Under the pieces are notes generated by a model, which saw only the letters and a list, made by a program, of their open reading frames with translations, had not been told where the DNA came from and ran no database searches. DNA of 6,250 nt, taken from contig CANQLK010000104.1 of the NCBI GenBank assembly GCA_947624665.1, positions 1 through 6,250 on the forward strand. The letters run 5' to 3'. The position numbers were made by a program, and so were the translations under genes. Origin of the DNA: Candidatus Gastranaerophilales bacterium (GTDB taxonomy: Bacteria; Cyanobacteriota; Vampirovibrionia; Gastranaerophilales; Gastranaerophilaceae). Numbering within the stretch: the first letter of the stretch is position 1; the number at the start of each line of letters is the position of its first letter. Below, piece after piece: positions 1 through 6,250 of the stretch.

Positions 1-325
1 GTAATAAATAATTATCAAAACACAATGCGTTAAGGTTTATTGCCTTTTCAAAACAATCTTTTGCCAAAGAATCATAACCTATTTTCTCATAAGTTTTACC
101 GAGATTAACATAAAAGACAGAACTTGCCTGTTTATCGGGCAGTAAATCTATAGCTATCTGAAATTCTTTAATGGCACCGTAATAATAATTTTCTTCCAGA
201 TACAATAATCCCATATTATTGTGGCGGTAGGCATTATTTTCTGCCTTAATTTGTTCCGCACCGAAGCAAGCCGAACTTATTATGAATAAATTTAAAAATA
301 TTATAAATATTTTTTTTAAATGCAA
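1..325 (-). CDS. Exported TPR-repeat protein (N-terminal part, cut by window edge)
   Basis: I translated this frame by hand; it is open from a TTG at 325-323 to the window edge (108 codons, no stop seen). Residues 1-23 form a signal peptide: MHLKK, then a hydrophobic core (IFIIFLNLFII), then SSACFGA, with likely cleavage before EQ. A lipoprotein cleavage at the Cys is less likely because the lipobox is poor (SSAC). Two tetratricopeptide repeats follow, at residues 32-65 and 69-102. Each has the expected G at repeat position 8, Y11, A20, F24 and A27, and a third repeat may begin after that. TPRs are protein-binding scaffolds, so the protein probably assembles partners outside the cytoplasm; its specific role is unknown. 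There is no in-frame ATG before the first repeat. The TTG is chosen because an AAGAAGG ribosome-binding site lies 9 bases upstream. The start overlaps the end of the metallo-hydrolase gene by 10 bases, suggesting translational coupling in one operon. Another TTG 11 codons upstream lacks a good ribosome-binding site. Confidence 0.8.
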   Translation of the reverse strand, partial: MHLKKIFIIFLNLFIISSACFGAEQIKAENNAYRHNNMGLLYLEENYYYGAIKEFQIAIDLLPDKQASSVFYVNLGKTYEKIGYDSLAKDCFEKAINLNALCFDNYLL

Positions 326-1254
326 ATTTCTAAACCTTCTTTTGCAAGAAAACAATTTTTATTTTTATTATTAAAGATGTTTTCAACGGAAGTCAATTTT
401 TCATCATTATAAGAAGGGTCAAAATGGAAGAAGGCAAGCTTTTTAACGTTAGCAGAAACGGCAACATCATAAGCCATATCGAAAGTGGAATGACCAAAAC
501 CTTGTTTGGGAACTATTAATGATAAATAATCTTCTTTGGTATATTGGCTGTCGTGTATGAGTAAATCCGCATCTTTAGCAAAAAGCTCCAATTTCTTTGA
601 ACCGCCATAGTAGCATTCCATATCGGAAGCATATACTATTTTTTTGTTCTTATAAGAAATTTTAAAGCACATAACTCCAAAATTAGGATGGGAATTGGAT
701 TTCATAAATGATATAACGACGTCATTTCCTTTTGGAACTAAGTCGTTTTGTCCAGATATTTTTTTCAAAATCGGCAATTCTTCATTATTTTTTAAAATAA
801 TAATATCAGATTCGGTTATATCGGTAATGGAATAATCGGCTGTAATATCATACAAATTAATCGGAAAAGATTTACCGTATAAGAGTTCTGATAGCGTTTC
901 ATTCAAAGAAGAGTCAAATCCGCTGTAACCGAATAAGTTAAACTTTGTAGTAAAAACGCTTAGCGGTTTAAAAAAGTTAAGCCCCTGAATGTGGTCTTGA
1001 TGAACGTGGCTTAAAAGCAGAGTCAGGTTAATTGGAGTTCTGTCAAAAACGTTATCCGCCGAAGAAATATGCTCTTGAAATATTTCGTCACCCAACGGAA
1101 TTACACCTGTTCCGCCGTCAATAATTATTCTGTGACCGCCTGCTTTAACTTCAACGCAGGAAGTATTTCCACCATATTTAAGGTAGTTTTTGTCAGCTAC
1201 GGGAAAAGAACCTCTTACTCCCCAAAATTTTACCGTCATATCATTCTTTTTCAT
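316..1254 (-). CDS. MBL-fold metallo-hydrolase, PhnP / COG1235-like
   Basis: A 312-residue cytosolic protein with no signal peptide. The N-terminal FWGVRGSFP (10-18), then YGGNTSCVEV (27-36) and IDGGTG (45-50), are the signature of the PhnP-like branch of the metallo-beta-lactamase fold, whose members cleave cyclic or linear phosphodiesters. Metal ligands are visible: H83, H85, D87 and H88 in LSHVHQDH, a candidate H189 (SNSHPNFG), D211 (YASDME) and a late H277 (FFHFDP). IHDSQYT (H234) and GFGHST (H255) are also typical of the branch. A binuclear-metal phosphodiesterase is therefore well supported, but the substrate is not; members are often auto-named cyclic-nucleotide phosphodiesterases without proof. 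The gene begins 5 bases after the metallophosphoesterase stop and its end overlaps the TPR gene, so it is the middle gene of an operon. Start: Met1 is used here, but Met6 (ATG at 1239-1237) sits closer to where family members usually begin, and neither has a strong ribosome-binding site. Confidence 0.93.
   Translation of the reverse strand: MKKNDMTVKFWGVRGSFPVADKNYLKYGGNTSCVEVKAGGHRIIIDGGTGVIPLGDEIFQEHISSADNVFDRTPINLTLLLSHVHQDHIQGLNFFKPLSVFTTKFNLFGYSGFDSSLNETLSELLYGKSFPINLYDITADYSITDITESDIIILKNNEELPILKKISGQNDLVPKGNDVVISFMKSNSHPNFGVMCFKISYKNKKIVYASDMECYYGGSKKLELFAKDADLLIHDSQYTKEDYLSLIVPKQGFGHSTFDMAYDVAVSANVKKLAFFHFDPSYNDEKLTSVENIFNNKNKNCFLAKEGLEICI
335..341 (-). promoter_or_regulatory. Ribosome-binding site for the TPR gene, inside the upstream gene
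   Basis: On the minus strand this reads AAGAAGG, a near-consensus Shine-Dalgarno site, 9 bases before the TTG at 325-323. It lies inside the last codons of the metallo-hydrolase gene. It is the main reason for choosing a TTG start for the TPR gene, whose signal peptide begins immediately after it. Confidence 0.55.
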
Positions 1255-1259
1255 ATCTT

Positions 1260-2207
1260 TTATTTCTTTTCTATTGTTATTTCCGCTGTTCTGTCTTTAG
1301 GTTTGCCGTAAAATATTGCGCCGCCTAATGTCATTATTTTTGTTTTTGCCTGTAAATCTTTTAAATTTGTTTCACAAAATTCGAATTTAAAAATTACTTT
1401 ATCAGATTTATCTTTTACTTCTATAATTCTGAAAGCATTGGGATAACCTGCAAGGGTAGGAGTCGATACGTGCAATATATTATCTCTTTTTGTTATTTTT
1501 GCTGCGTGATAATGACCTGAAAATACTGCTATGGGCATTTTATATTTCTTTAAAACGGTTTTGAATTCTTCTGCGTTAATTATTTCATGATTTTTTGAAT
1601 CATAAGGTGTAACAAGCGGAAAATGAATAAAAATTAATACAACATCATTTTTGGATTTGGAAAGAATTTCATCGAGCCAATCCAATTCTTCTTTGGGCAG
1701 AACTCCGTGGGAAGATATACCTTTATTTTTTGCTCCGTCCAGAGCAATTACTCTAAAACCCGCTTGCGGTTTAAAAGTATAATATGTTTTATCAAATTTA
1801 TATGACGGATTTTCTTCCTGTAATATTTTTACCAAATTTTGTTTTGTAAGATAGCCTGATGTGGTTGTATCGTGATTGCCTATCACAAAATACCAAGGAT
1901 ATTTTAAAGTATTTAAATCGCTGATAAGAGAATAAAAGTCATCTTTTTTGGGTCTGTCAATTCCGTCACCCGTAATCATTACAAACTTAATATTTTTGTG
2001 AGAATTAATCTGCGATATGGCATCTTCTAACAGCGGTCTTGTTTTGGATAACAGTTTATAACTTGTATCATCTCTTACAAGCGAATAATGAATATCAGAT
2101 AGCTGTGCAAATTTCATTGTCCTTGAAAACGACGGTAAATCGCTTACAAAGAACATTACGGTTACTACAAATAATATAAATAAACTGTCTTTTAATATCT
2201 TCTTCAT
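1260..2207 (-). CDS. Exported or membrane-anchored calcineurin-like metallophosphoesterase
   Basis: A 315-residue protein with the full set of calcineurin-like metallophosphoesterase motifs in order: SDIH (D38, H40), TGDGID (D81), GNHD (N111, H112, D113), FIHFP (H195) and GHYH (H232, H234). These bind a two-metal centre that hydrolyses phosphomonoesters or phosphodiesters. The arrangement resembles the CpdA/GpdQ (class III phosphodiesterase) group, but the substrate cannot be read. Residues 1-30 are a basic start (MKKILKD), a hydrophobic segment at about 8-22, then SDLPSFSRT. The enzyme is therefore exported with a cleaved signal peptide or stays anchored in the cytoplasmic membrane with its domain outside. 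The C-terminal ~75 residues form a beta-rich tail after the last metal motif. It is the first gene of the minus-strand operon, with the MBL-fold hydrolase 5 bases downstream. The ATG has no Shine-Dalgarno sequence; a strong -10 element lies directly upstream. Confidence 0.93.
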   Translation of the reverse strand: MKKILKDSLFILFVVTVMFFVSDLPSFSRTMKFAQLSDIHYSLVRDDTSYKLLSKTRPLLEDAISQINSHKNIKFVMITGDGIDRPKKDDFYSLISDLNTLKYPWYFVIGNHDTTTSGYLTKQNLVKILQEENPSYKFDKTYYTFKPQAGFRVIALDGAKNKGISSHGVLPKEELDWLDEILSKSKNDVVLIFIHFPLVTPYDSKNHEIINAEEFKTVLKKYKMPIAVFSGHYHAAKITKRDNILHVSTPTLAGYPNAFRIIEVKDKSDKVIFKFEFCETNLKDLQAKTKIMTLGGAIFYGKPKDRTAEITIEKK

Positions 2208-2213
2208 AAGACA

Positions 2214-2232
2214 ATTATATCAGATAATTATA
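2214..2232 (-). promoter_or_regulatory. Predicted promoter -10 elements for the minus-strand operon
   Basis: Two perfect TATAAT hexamers lie on the minus strand, at 2232-2227 and 2219-2214. The nearer one is preceded by TGA, making an extended -10 (TGATATAAT, 2222-2214). No good -35 box lies at 16-18 bases from either, though extended -10 promoters often do without one. A start about 7 bases past the nearer hexamer would fall at or next to the ATG at 2207, giving a leaderless mRNA; the farther one would give a leader of about 13 bases. In so AT-rich a genome one chance TATAAT is easy, but the TG extension and the position favour a real promoter. Confidence 0.45.
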
Positions 2233-2304
2233 ATCAGTGATATATTGTTATTTTTCTTTATGCTTGTGAGATAGCAGTATTGTGTCAATTTGTATTTATG
2301 TTTG

Positions 2305-2333
2305 TTTATAAATTACTTTAAATGTGGTATTAT
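2305..2333 (+). promoter_or_regulatory. Predicted promoter for the S41 protease gene
   Basis: TTTATA (2305-2310, 4 of 6 matches to TTGACA) is followed after 17 bases by TATTAT (2328-2333), which has a TGG extension directly before it (2325-2327). Transcription would start near 2340, leaving a short leader before the ATG at 2354 that contains ACGGG as a weak ribosome-binding site. Because the -10 lies just downstream of the possible GTG start at 2324, this also argues against that longer start. Confidence 0.4.
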
Positions 2334-2353
2334 CTGTATTAACGGGTTTTAAA

Positions 2354-3595
2354 ATGAATAATAATATTAAATTAAAAGAAATATTAATATACTCACTGCT
2401 TTCGTTTGTTGTAATAATAGTATTATACGGATATATCAATTCCCATATAGTCATAAATGGAGATATAACAGATAAGTATATAAAAAAGTTTATTTCCATA
2501 CAAAATATTTCACCGCAAAGATTATATATAAACGTATGGAGAATGACACGAAATCTGTATGTCGATGAAACATTAAATAATCAGGATTGGAACAGGTGGA
2601 GAAACCGGTATAGAAAACAGATAAAAACAACGGAAGATGCCGCCGTTGCAATTAATACAATGCTCGCAAGCCTTAATGATCCTTATACCAAATTCCTTCA
2701 ATCCGCTGCTTTTTTGCAACAACAAATAATTCTTGATTCTAAAATTACCGGAATAGGGATTTTGTTTAATAAATCAGATAATAATATAACTGTAAGCCAA
2801 GTAATAAAAGATTCTCCCGCAAAAAAAGAAAATATTATCGAGGGTGATACCATATTAAAAATTAACGGGGAAGATGTTAAAAATTTAGAGGTTGATGAAA
2901 TTATTGAAAAACTGGAAAAAAATACCGATGAAAATGTTGAATTGACTATTCAACATGGTGATTCCGTTGTTACGAAACAAATAAAGAACACGGATATTCC
3001 TTTTGAAACAATGCAATACATAATTACCGAAGATAATATCGGTATAATAAAACTTTCAAATGTTATGGGAGAAAAAGCAGAAGAAGATTTTAAACGAATT
3101 TTAAAAGATACAAATAATACAAAAGGTATAATTTTGGATTTAAGGAATAACTACGGCGGAATATTGGCAAATGCAGTTGTGATGACTAATTACATGCTTA
3201 AAGACCAAGAAATCGTTAGTATTAAATCACGGATAAACAAAAAATATCGAATATATTCCGCAGATGAAAAAGTGTTTAAAGATAAACCGATTGTGATAAT
3301 AGTAAACAAAAGAACTGCGAGTGCTGCCGAAATAATAGCGGGTTCTTTAAGAGATAATATAAATGCAATTATAATAGGAGAAAACAGTTTCGGAAAAAAT
3401 TCCATTCAGCATATAATACCGATGCATAACGGAACGGGTCTGATTTTAACAACGGATAAATACATTTTGCCAAACGGCGAGGACATTTATCAAAAAGGAA
3501 TTACTCCCGATATAAAAATTACCGATAAAAAAATCGGAACGGATATTCAAATGGAAAAAGCAAAAGAAATAATAAACAGAGAAAATAAAATATAA
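2354..3595 (+). CDS. ctpA: S41 family C-terminal processing protease (CtpA type), membrane-anchored
   Basis: A 413-residue serine protease of the tail-specific / carboxyl-terminal processing family, which trims or degrades envelope proteins from their C-termini. In order: an N-terminal membrane segment at about 10-27 that places the rest outside the cytoplasm; a helical region (about 55-120) with VWRMTRNLYVDE and LNDPYTKFL; a PDZ domain (about 130-210, containing GIGILF and IEGDTILKINGEDV); then the catalytic core. The nucleophile is S323 in TASAAE, the general base K348 in SFGK, and Q352 follows. The Ser-Lys spacing of 25 matches E. coli Prc and algal D1 protease. The usual LRNNPGG motif reads LRNNYGG (264-269 region), a Pro-to-Tyr change. 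The N-terminal region looks cyanobacterial. The GTG 10 codons upstream is rejected because a likely -10 overlaps it and it has no ribosome-binding site. In oxygenic relatives CtpA matures the D1 protein; that substrate is unlikely here, so the target is unknown. Confidence 0.93.
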   Translation: MNNNIKLKEILIYSLLSFVVIIVLYGYINSHIVINGDITDKYIKKFISIQNISPQRLYINVWRMTRNLYVDETLNNQDWNRWRNRYRKQIKTTEDAAVAINTMLASLNDPYTKFLQSAAFLQQQIILDSKITGIGILFNKSDNNITVSQVIKDSPAKKENIIEGDTILKINGEDVKNLEVDEIIEKLEKNTDENVELTIQHGDSVVTKQIKNTDIPFETMQYIITEDNIGIIKLSNVMGEKAEEDFKRILKDTNNTKGIILDLRNNYGGILANAVVMTNYMLKDQEIVSIKSRINKKYRIYSADEKVFKDKPIVIIVNKRTASAAEIIAGSLRDNINAIIIGENSFGKNSIQHIIPMHNGTGLILTTDKYILPNGEDIYQKGITPDIKITDKKIGTDIQMEKAKEIINRENKI

Positions 3596-3711
3596 TGAAT
3601 ATTGAGTAATAATAAGTGCTTATGGCTGAAATTGCTTTTTTATTTTAAATTTTTTTATTTTATGCATACAATCGCTAAAAAAGGTGATAAACTATTTCTG
3701 TGCAGATTTTT

Positions 3712-3716
3712 AGGGA
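3712..3716 (+). promoter_or_regulatory. Ribosome-binding site of comEC
   Basis: AGGGA, 11 bases before the ATG at 3728; spacing is slightly long but it is the only purine-rich match near this start. The 132-bp gap between the protease stop and this start has T-rich runs but neither a convincing GC hairpin nor a clear promoter, so read-through from the protease gene is possible. Confidence 0.4.
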
Positions 3717-3727
3717 TATCGTAATAA

Positions 3728-6097
3728 ATGAATAAACAGACGGCTTTAATAATATTTTCTTGTCTGTATATACTTGGCATTATCGCTTTCTTCTCTAATT
3801 TTTTCATCCCGTTTTTTATATTGATTTCTCTTTCTTTGCTATTCTTTATATTTAAATACGATAATTCCAATCTAAAGCATTTTGCGATATTTCTGTTTGT
3901 ATTTGTTTTGGGAATAATTAATTCATCCTTAAATTTTAAATATGATGATGATTTGACTTCTTTTGCCGATAAAAATGTAAATGTGCTTGCAAAAGTTATA
4001 TCAATTCCTGCTAACAATGTTCATGACAGAACAAAATTTTATGCAAAAGTCACTTATATTAGTGACGAAAATTTTGAATTAAATGATGTTAATGCAAAAA
4101 CTCTTATTACAATTAATGACACCGAGGAAAAATTAAAAACAATTAAAATCGGTGATAATTTAAATCTGAAAGGTAGGCTTAAAGTTCCTGCCCAATCACA
4201 AAATCCTTCTCAATTTAATTATGCTAAATATCTTCAATATAAGAAAACTTTCTCTCTGATATATGTAAATGATGATTGGAATATATCATCAAGAGCAACC
4301 GACATTAAGGGTAAAATACTTTCCAAACTGAATGACAAACGAAACAGCATTATTTATGTTCATTCTAAAAATATAAAAACTCCTATGCTCGAAATCTTAG
4401 GCGGTATTATTTTCGGCGATGATGCCGTAAACCCCGATGAAGAAACAAAAACTTCTTTTATTAATTCTGGTATCTTTCATATTCTTGCCGCTTCGGGCAT
4501 GAACGTTACGTTAATTTTTGGAATTTGGTTTTTCTTTGCTAAAAATTTAAGGTTTAATTATAAATTCTCCATAGTAACGGGTATATTATTAATCCTGTTT
4601 TATACGTTTATGACAGGATTCGGACCTCCTATTATCAGAGCTTCTTTAATGTTGACACTTATTCTTATCGGTAAATTAATGGATAGAAGTTCATCTACAA
4701 TATCGTTATTGTTTTTGGCAGCTTTTTTAATGCTTTTATTTAATCCGTTAATGTTGTTTGATATAGGATTTCAATTATCGTTTATTGTTACGTTTGCTTT
4801 GATTTTGACTTCACCTTTATTGGTATTTAATATAAAAAATAAGTATATAAAATACATACTCGGAGCTTGCTGTATACCTGTTATTGCACAGATTTACGCT
4901 GCACCGCTGCAAATATATTATTTTAATACTTTCGCTTTGTATTCTGTTTTTGCGAATATATCAATAATACCTGTTTTAAGCATTGTTTCTTTCATAGGAT
5001 TTTTAAGTTCGATATTGGCAATTATTCCTGCAATTGCACAACCTGTTTGCAAAATTGCCGATTTGATTTTAAATCCTTTTTTAGTCTATATAGTAAAGGT
5101 AGCACAATTTTTCGCTAATTTGCCAAATGCCATCAAATTTGTTCCAAGACCTCAATTATATCAAGTTATTCTTTATTTCTCCATAATTATTATTTTTACT
5201 TTCATGTTGAAATTTAAGACTAAATCAAAAAGATATATAATTTTATTTTGCTTATTGGTATTCGGGTTTATAATCAGTTTTGTTAAAATACCCGATAATA
5301 AATTGGAGATACTGTATTTTTCAGTAGGTAATGCCGATTCCGCATTAATAAAATCTCCGGATAACGAATACTTTATGATAGATACGGGTAAAACAGGCTA
5401 TTTGAATTCACCTTCTCAGGCAAAATATATCATGATTAAATACATGAAAGACAAAGGTATAAAACATATAAATTCATTGATATTAAGCCATTTTGATGCC
5501 GACCACGCAGGCGGAAGCGTGGATATTCTTAAGGAAATTAAAGTAGATAAGCTTTATCAGATTGATTCATACGAAAATACTCAGTTATATGCTAATATTT
5601 TCAAATACATAAAAGAAAATCATATTAGTTCGATAGTTCCAAATAATATTGAAACCATATATGATAAGGACAATTTTAAAATTTCGTTAATCAGACCAAA
5701 CGGTGAAAAAATAAAATCGGAAAATCAAAAATCACTTATTGCGCATATAAATTATAAAAATCAAAATTTTTTATTTATGGGTGACGGTGATGTATATTCC
5801 TATGAAAGTATTCCCGAAAAATATAAAAAGCAAATAACAATAATGAAATCAGGTCATCACGGTGCTAAAGACACAATTAATGATGAAATGACAACTAATA
5901 CCGATTTATTTGTAATTTCAACCGGCCCGAATATATATAATCATCCTCATCCCCAAACCATTGATAATATCGAAAAAAATCACAAAAAATATATTCGTAC
6001 GGATTACAGTAATGCAATAAAAATCAGGACAGACGGGGAAAAATATAAAACTTATACATTTTCTCCCAAAACGGCTAAGTTTGTAGAAGCTTTATAG
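3728..6097 (+). CDS. comEC: ComEC/Rec2 competence DNA-uptake channel, full length
   Basis: A 789-residue membrane protein with the complete three-part ComEC layout. Membrane segments at about 7-67 are followed by an OB-like extracytoplasmic domain (DUF4131 type, about 80-185). The Competence domain with many membrane helices (about 220-520) contains HILAASGMNV (251-260), GFGPPIIRASLM (297-308) and DIGFQLSF (345-352), all signature stretches. The C-terminal metallo-beta-lactamase-like domain (about 525-789) has VGNADS (533-538), LSHFDADHAGG (H588, D590, D592, H593), MGDGD (684-688), KSGHHGAKDT (H710, H711) and NHPHP (738-742). ComEC carries single-stranded DNA across the cytoplasmic membrane during natural transformation; the C-terminal domain is proposed to degrade the non-entering strand. 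Length and motifs are as in intact homologues, so it is probably functional. VGNADS differs from the usual VGQGDS. No other competence gene lies in the window. It shares strand with the protease gene 132 bp upstream and may be co-transcribed. Confidence 0.96.
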   Translation: MNKQTALIIFSCLYILGIIAFFSNFFIPFFILISLSLLFFIFKYDNSNLKHFAIFLFVFVLGIINSSLNFKYDDDLTSFADKNVNVLAKVISIPANNVHDRTKFYAKVTYISDENFELNDVNAKTLITINDTEEKLKTIKIGDNLNLKGRLKVPAQSQNPSQFNYAKYLQYKKTFSLIYVNDDWNISSRATDIKGKILSKLNDKRNSIIYVHSKNIKTPMLEILGGIIFGDDAVNPDEETKTSFINSGIFHILAASGMNVTLIFGIWFFFAKNLRFNYKFSIVTGILLILFYTFMTGFGPPIIRASLMLTLILIGKLMDRSSSTISLLFLAAFLMLLFNPLMLFDIGFQLSFIVTFALILTSPLLVFNIKNKYIKYILGACCIPVIAQIYAAPLQIYYFNTFALYSVFANISIIPVLSIVSFIGFLSSILAIIPAIAQPVCKIADLILNPFLVYIVKVAQFFANLPNAIKFVPRPQLYQVILYFSIIIIFTFMLKFKTKSKRYIILFCLLVFGFIISFVKIPDNKLEILYFSVGNADSALIKSPDNEYFMIDTGKTGYLNSPSQAKYIMIKYMKDKGIKHINSLILSHFDADHAGGSVDILKEIKVDKLYQIDSYENTQLYANIFKYIKENHISSIVPNNIETIYDKDNFKISLIRPNGEKIKSENQKSLIAHINYKNQNFLFMGDGDVYSYESIPEKYKKQITIMKSGHHGAKDTINDEMTTNTDLFVISTGPNIYNHPHPQTIDNIEKNHKKYIRTDYSNAIKIRTDGEKYKTYTFSPKTAKFVEAL

Positions 6098-6110
6098 AGA
6101 TTTCAATTTT

Positions 6111-6131
6111 TTATTTAATATTAAAAAATAA
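6111..6131. terminator. Weak AT-only hairpin after comEC
   Basis: TTATTT (6111-6116) and AAATAA (6126-6131) can pair across a 9-base loop, with T-rich sequence on the left and A-rich sequence on the right, so it could act in both directions between comEC and a possible convergent gene. The stem has no G-C pair and such runs are common in this DNA, so support is low. Confidence 0.2.
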
Positions 6132-6141
6132 TTTAATTACG

Positions 6142-6250
6142 TCAGCTTCGAATTGCGAATAAAGAAAATCTATATTTCAGCAAAGACTCGCAAACTCGCT
6201 CCGCTTCAAATACAGGCTCATTGATTTCGCCTGACGGCTCAATAATTCGC
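6142..6250 (-). CDS. Possible 3' end of a convergent gene (35 residues seen)
   Basis: The minus strand is open from the window edge to a TGA at 6144-6142. The readable tail contains EPSGEINEPVFEAERVCESL and ends FAIRS. No domain is recognised. It would converge on comEC with 44 bases between the two stops. Against it: the stretch is short, and its upstream ~70 bases are about half G+C, unlike the other genes, and hold short repeats, so it may be a non-coding repeat that happens to be open. Sequence beyond 6250 is needed to decide. Confidence 0.25.
   Translation of the reverse strand, partial: RIIEPSGEINEPVFEAERVCESLLKYRFSLFAIRS
6186..6250. repeat. GC-richer short-repeat block at the window's right edge
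   Basis: ACTCGC occurs at 6186-6191 and again at 6194-6199. GGCTCATTGATTTCGC (6215-6230) is followed 21 bases on by the related GGCTCAATAATTCGC (6236-6250). CTGACG (6231-6236) is the inverse of CGTCAG at 6140-6145, and ATTCGC (6245-6250) the inverse of GCGAAT at 6155-6160. The stretch from about 6179 is roughly half G+C, far above the window average. This looks like part of an interspersed intergenic repeat or small non-autonomous element cut by the window edge, but it may also be coding. Confidence 0.35.

Noticed and set aside
1069..1311. 80-codon plus-strand open frame across the MBL/phosphoesterase junction
   Set aside because: It is antisense to two well-supported genes, has no recognisable motif, and is explained as a shadow frame.
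2282..2287. Perfect TTGACA on the minus strand in the divergent region
   Set aside because: No acceptable -10 lies 16-18 bases downstream of it on that strand; the nearest candidate (CATAAA) is 20 bases away.
2324..2353. GTG start giving the S41 protease 10 extra residues
   Set aside because: No ribosome-binding site precedes it, a likely extended -10 (TGG TATTAT) overlaps the codons, and the ATG at 2354 begins a normal basic-then-hydrophobic membrane anchor.
2296..2499. 67-codon minus-strand open frame in the divergent region
   Set aside because: It runs antisense to the protease gene start and its promoter, has no domain or ribosome-binding site, and is low-complexity.
3190..3405. 71-codon minus-strand open frame within the protease gene
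   Set aside because: Antisense to the catalytic core of the protease; a shadow frame.
3608..3660. Possible terminator between the protease gene and comEC
   Set aside because: T-runs are present, but the only pairings (for example ATAAG/CTTAT with a 2-base gap, or AATAATAAG with CTTTTTTATT) are short, AT-rich and imperfect, so no intrinsic terminator can be supported.
3661..3672. TACAAT as a -10 for a separate comEC promoter
   Set aside because: There is no -35 at a proper distance and no TG extension; chance matches are expected in DNA this AT-rich.
3655..4017. 120-codon minus-strand open frame over the start of comEC
   Set aside because: It is antisense to the N-terminus of ComEC, has no motif and no sensible start signals.
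316..6097. Idea that the two MBL-domain genes form a defence or DNA-processing system with the phosphoesterase
   Set aside because: The ComEC domain and the PhnP-like enzyme belong to distinct branches, the genes are on opposite strands, and no nucleic-acid-recognition or effector gene accompanies them.

Overview
The window is strongly AT-rich, with ordinary bacterial gene density, code and start codons. The best lineage hint is the S41 protease. Its N-terminal region (a W-R...YVDETLNNQDW stretch followed by LNDPYTKFL) resembles the carboxyl-terminal processing proteases of Cyanobacteriota. Together with the low GC and the absence of any photosynthesis gene, this makes a non-photosynthetic cyanobacterial relative (Gastranaerophilales / Melainabacteria type) my best guess. 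This is inference from remembered family patterns, not a search.

Layout: two divergent gene groups are read outward from a 146-bp intergenic region (2208-2353). Leftward (minus strand) there is a tight three-gene group. First comes an exported or membrane-anchored calcineurin-like metallophosphoesterase (1260-2207). Five bases later comes a cytosolic PhnP-like metallo-beta-lactamase-fold hydrolase (316-1254). Its last codons overlap the start of an exported TPR protein (1-325, cut by the window edge). Rightward (plus strand) there is a membrane-anchored S41 C-terminal processing protease with an intact Ser-Lys dyad (2354-3595). After a 132-bp gap comes a full-length three-domain ComEC DNA-uptake channel (3728-6097). 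The last ~75 bases are much richer in GC than the rest. They contain short direct and inverted repeats and an open minus-strand frame ending at 6142, so they are either the tail of a convergent gene or the edge of an interspersed repeat.

How the genes may work together: the minus-strand group looks like one transcript, combining two unrelated metal-dependent phosphodiester-type hydrolase folds with a periplasmic or secreted scaffold protein, but no shared substrate can be read from the sequence. The plus-strand pair acts at the envelope: protein processing outside the cytoplasmic membrane, and import of single-stranded DNA. All catalytic motifs I checked are intact, so these look like working chromosomal genes. 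I see no rRNA, tRNA, CRISPR, transposase or phage gene, and no convincing undescribed system. The items most worth a second look are the 3' repeat-like edge, the apparently leaderless phosphoesterase start, and the makeup of the minus-strand operon.
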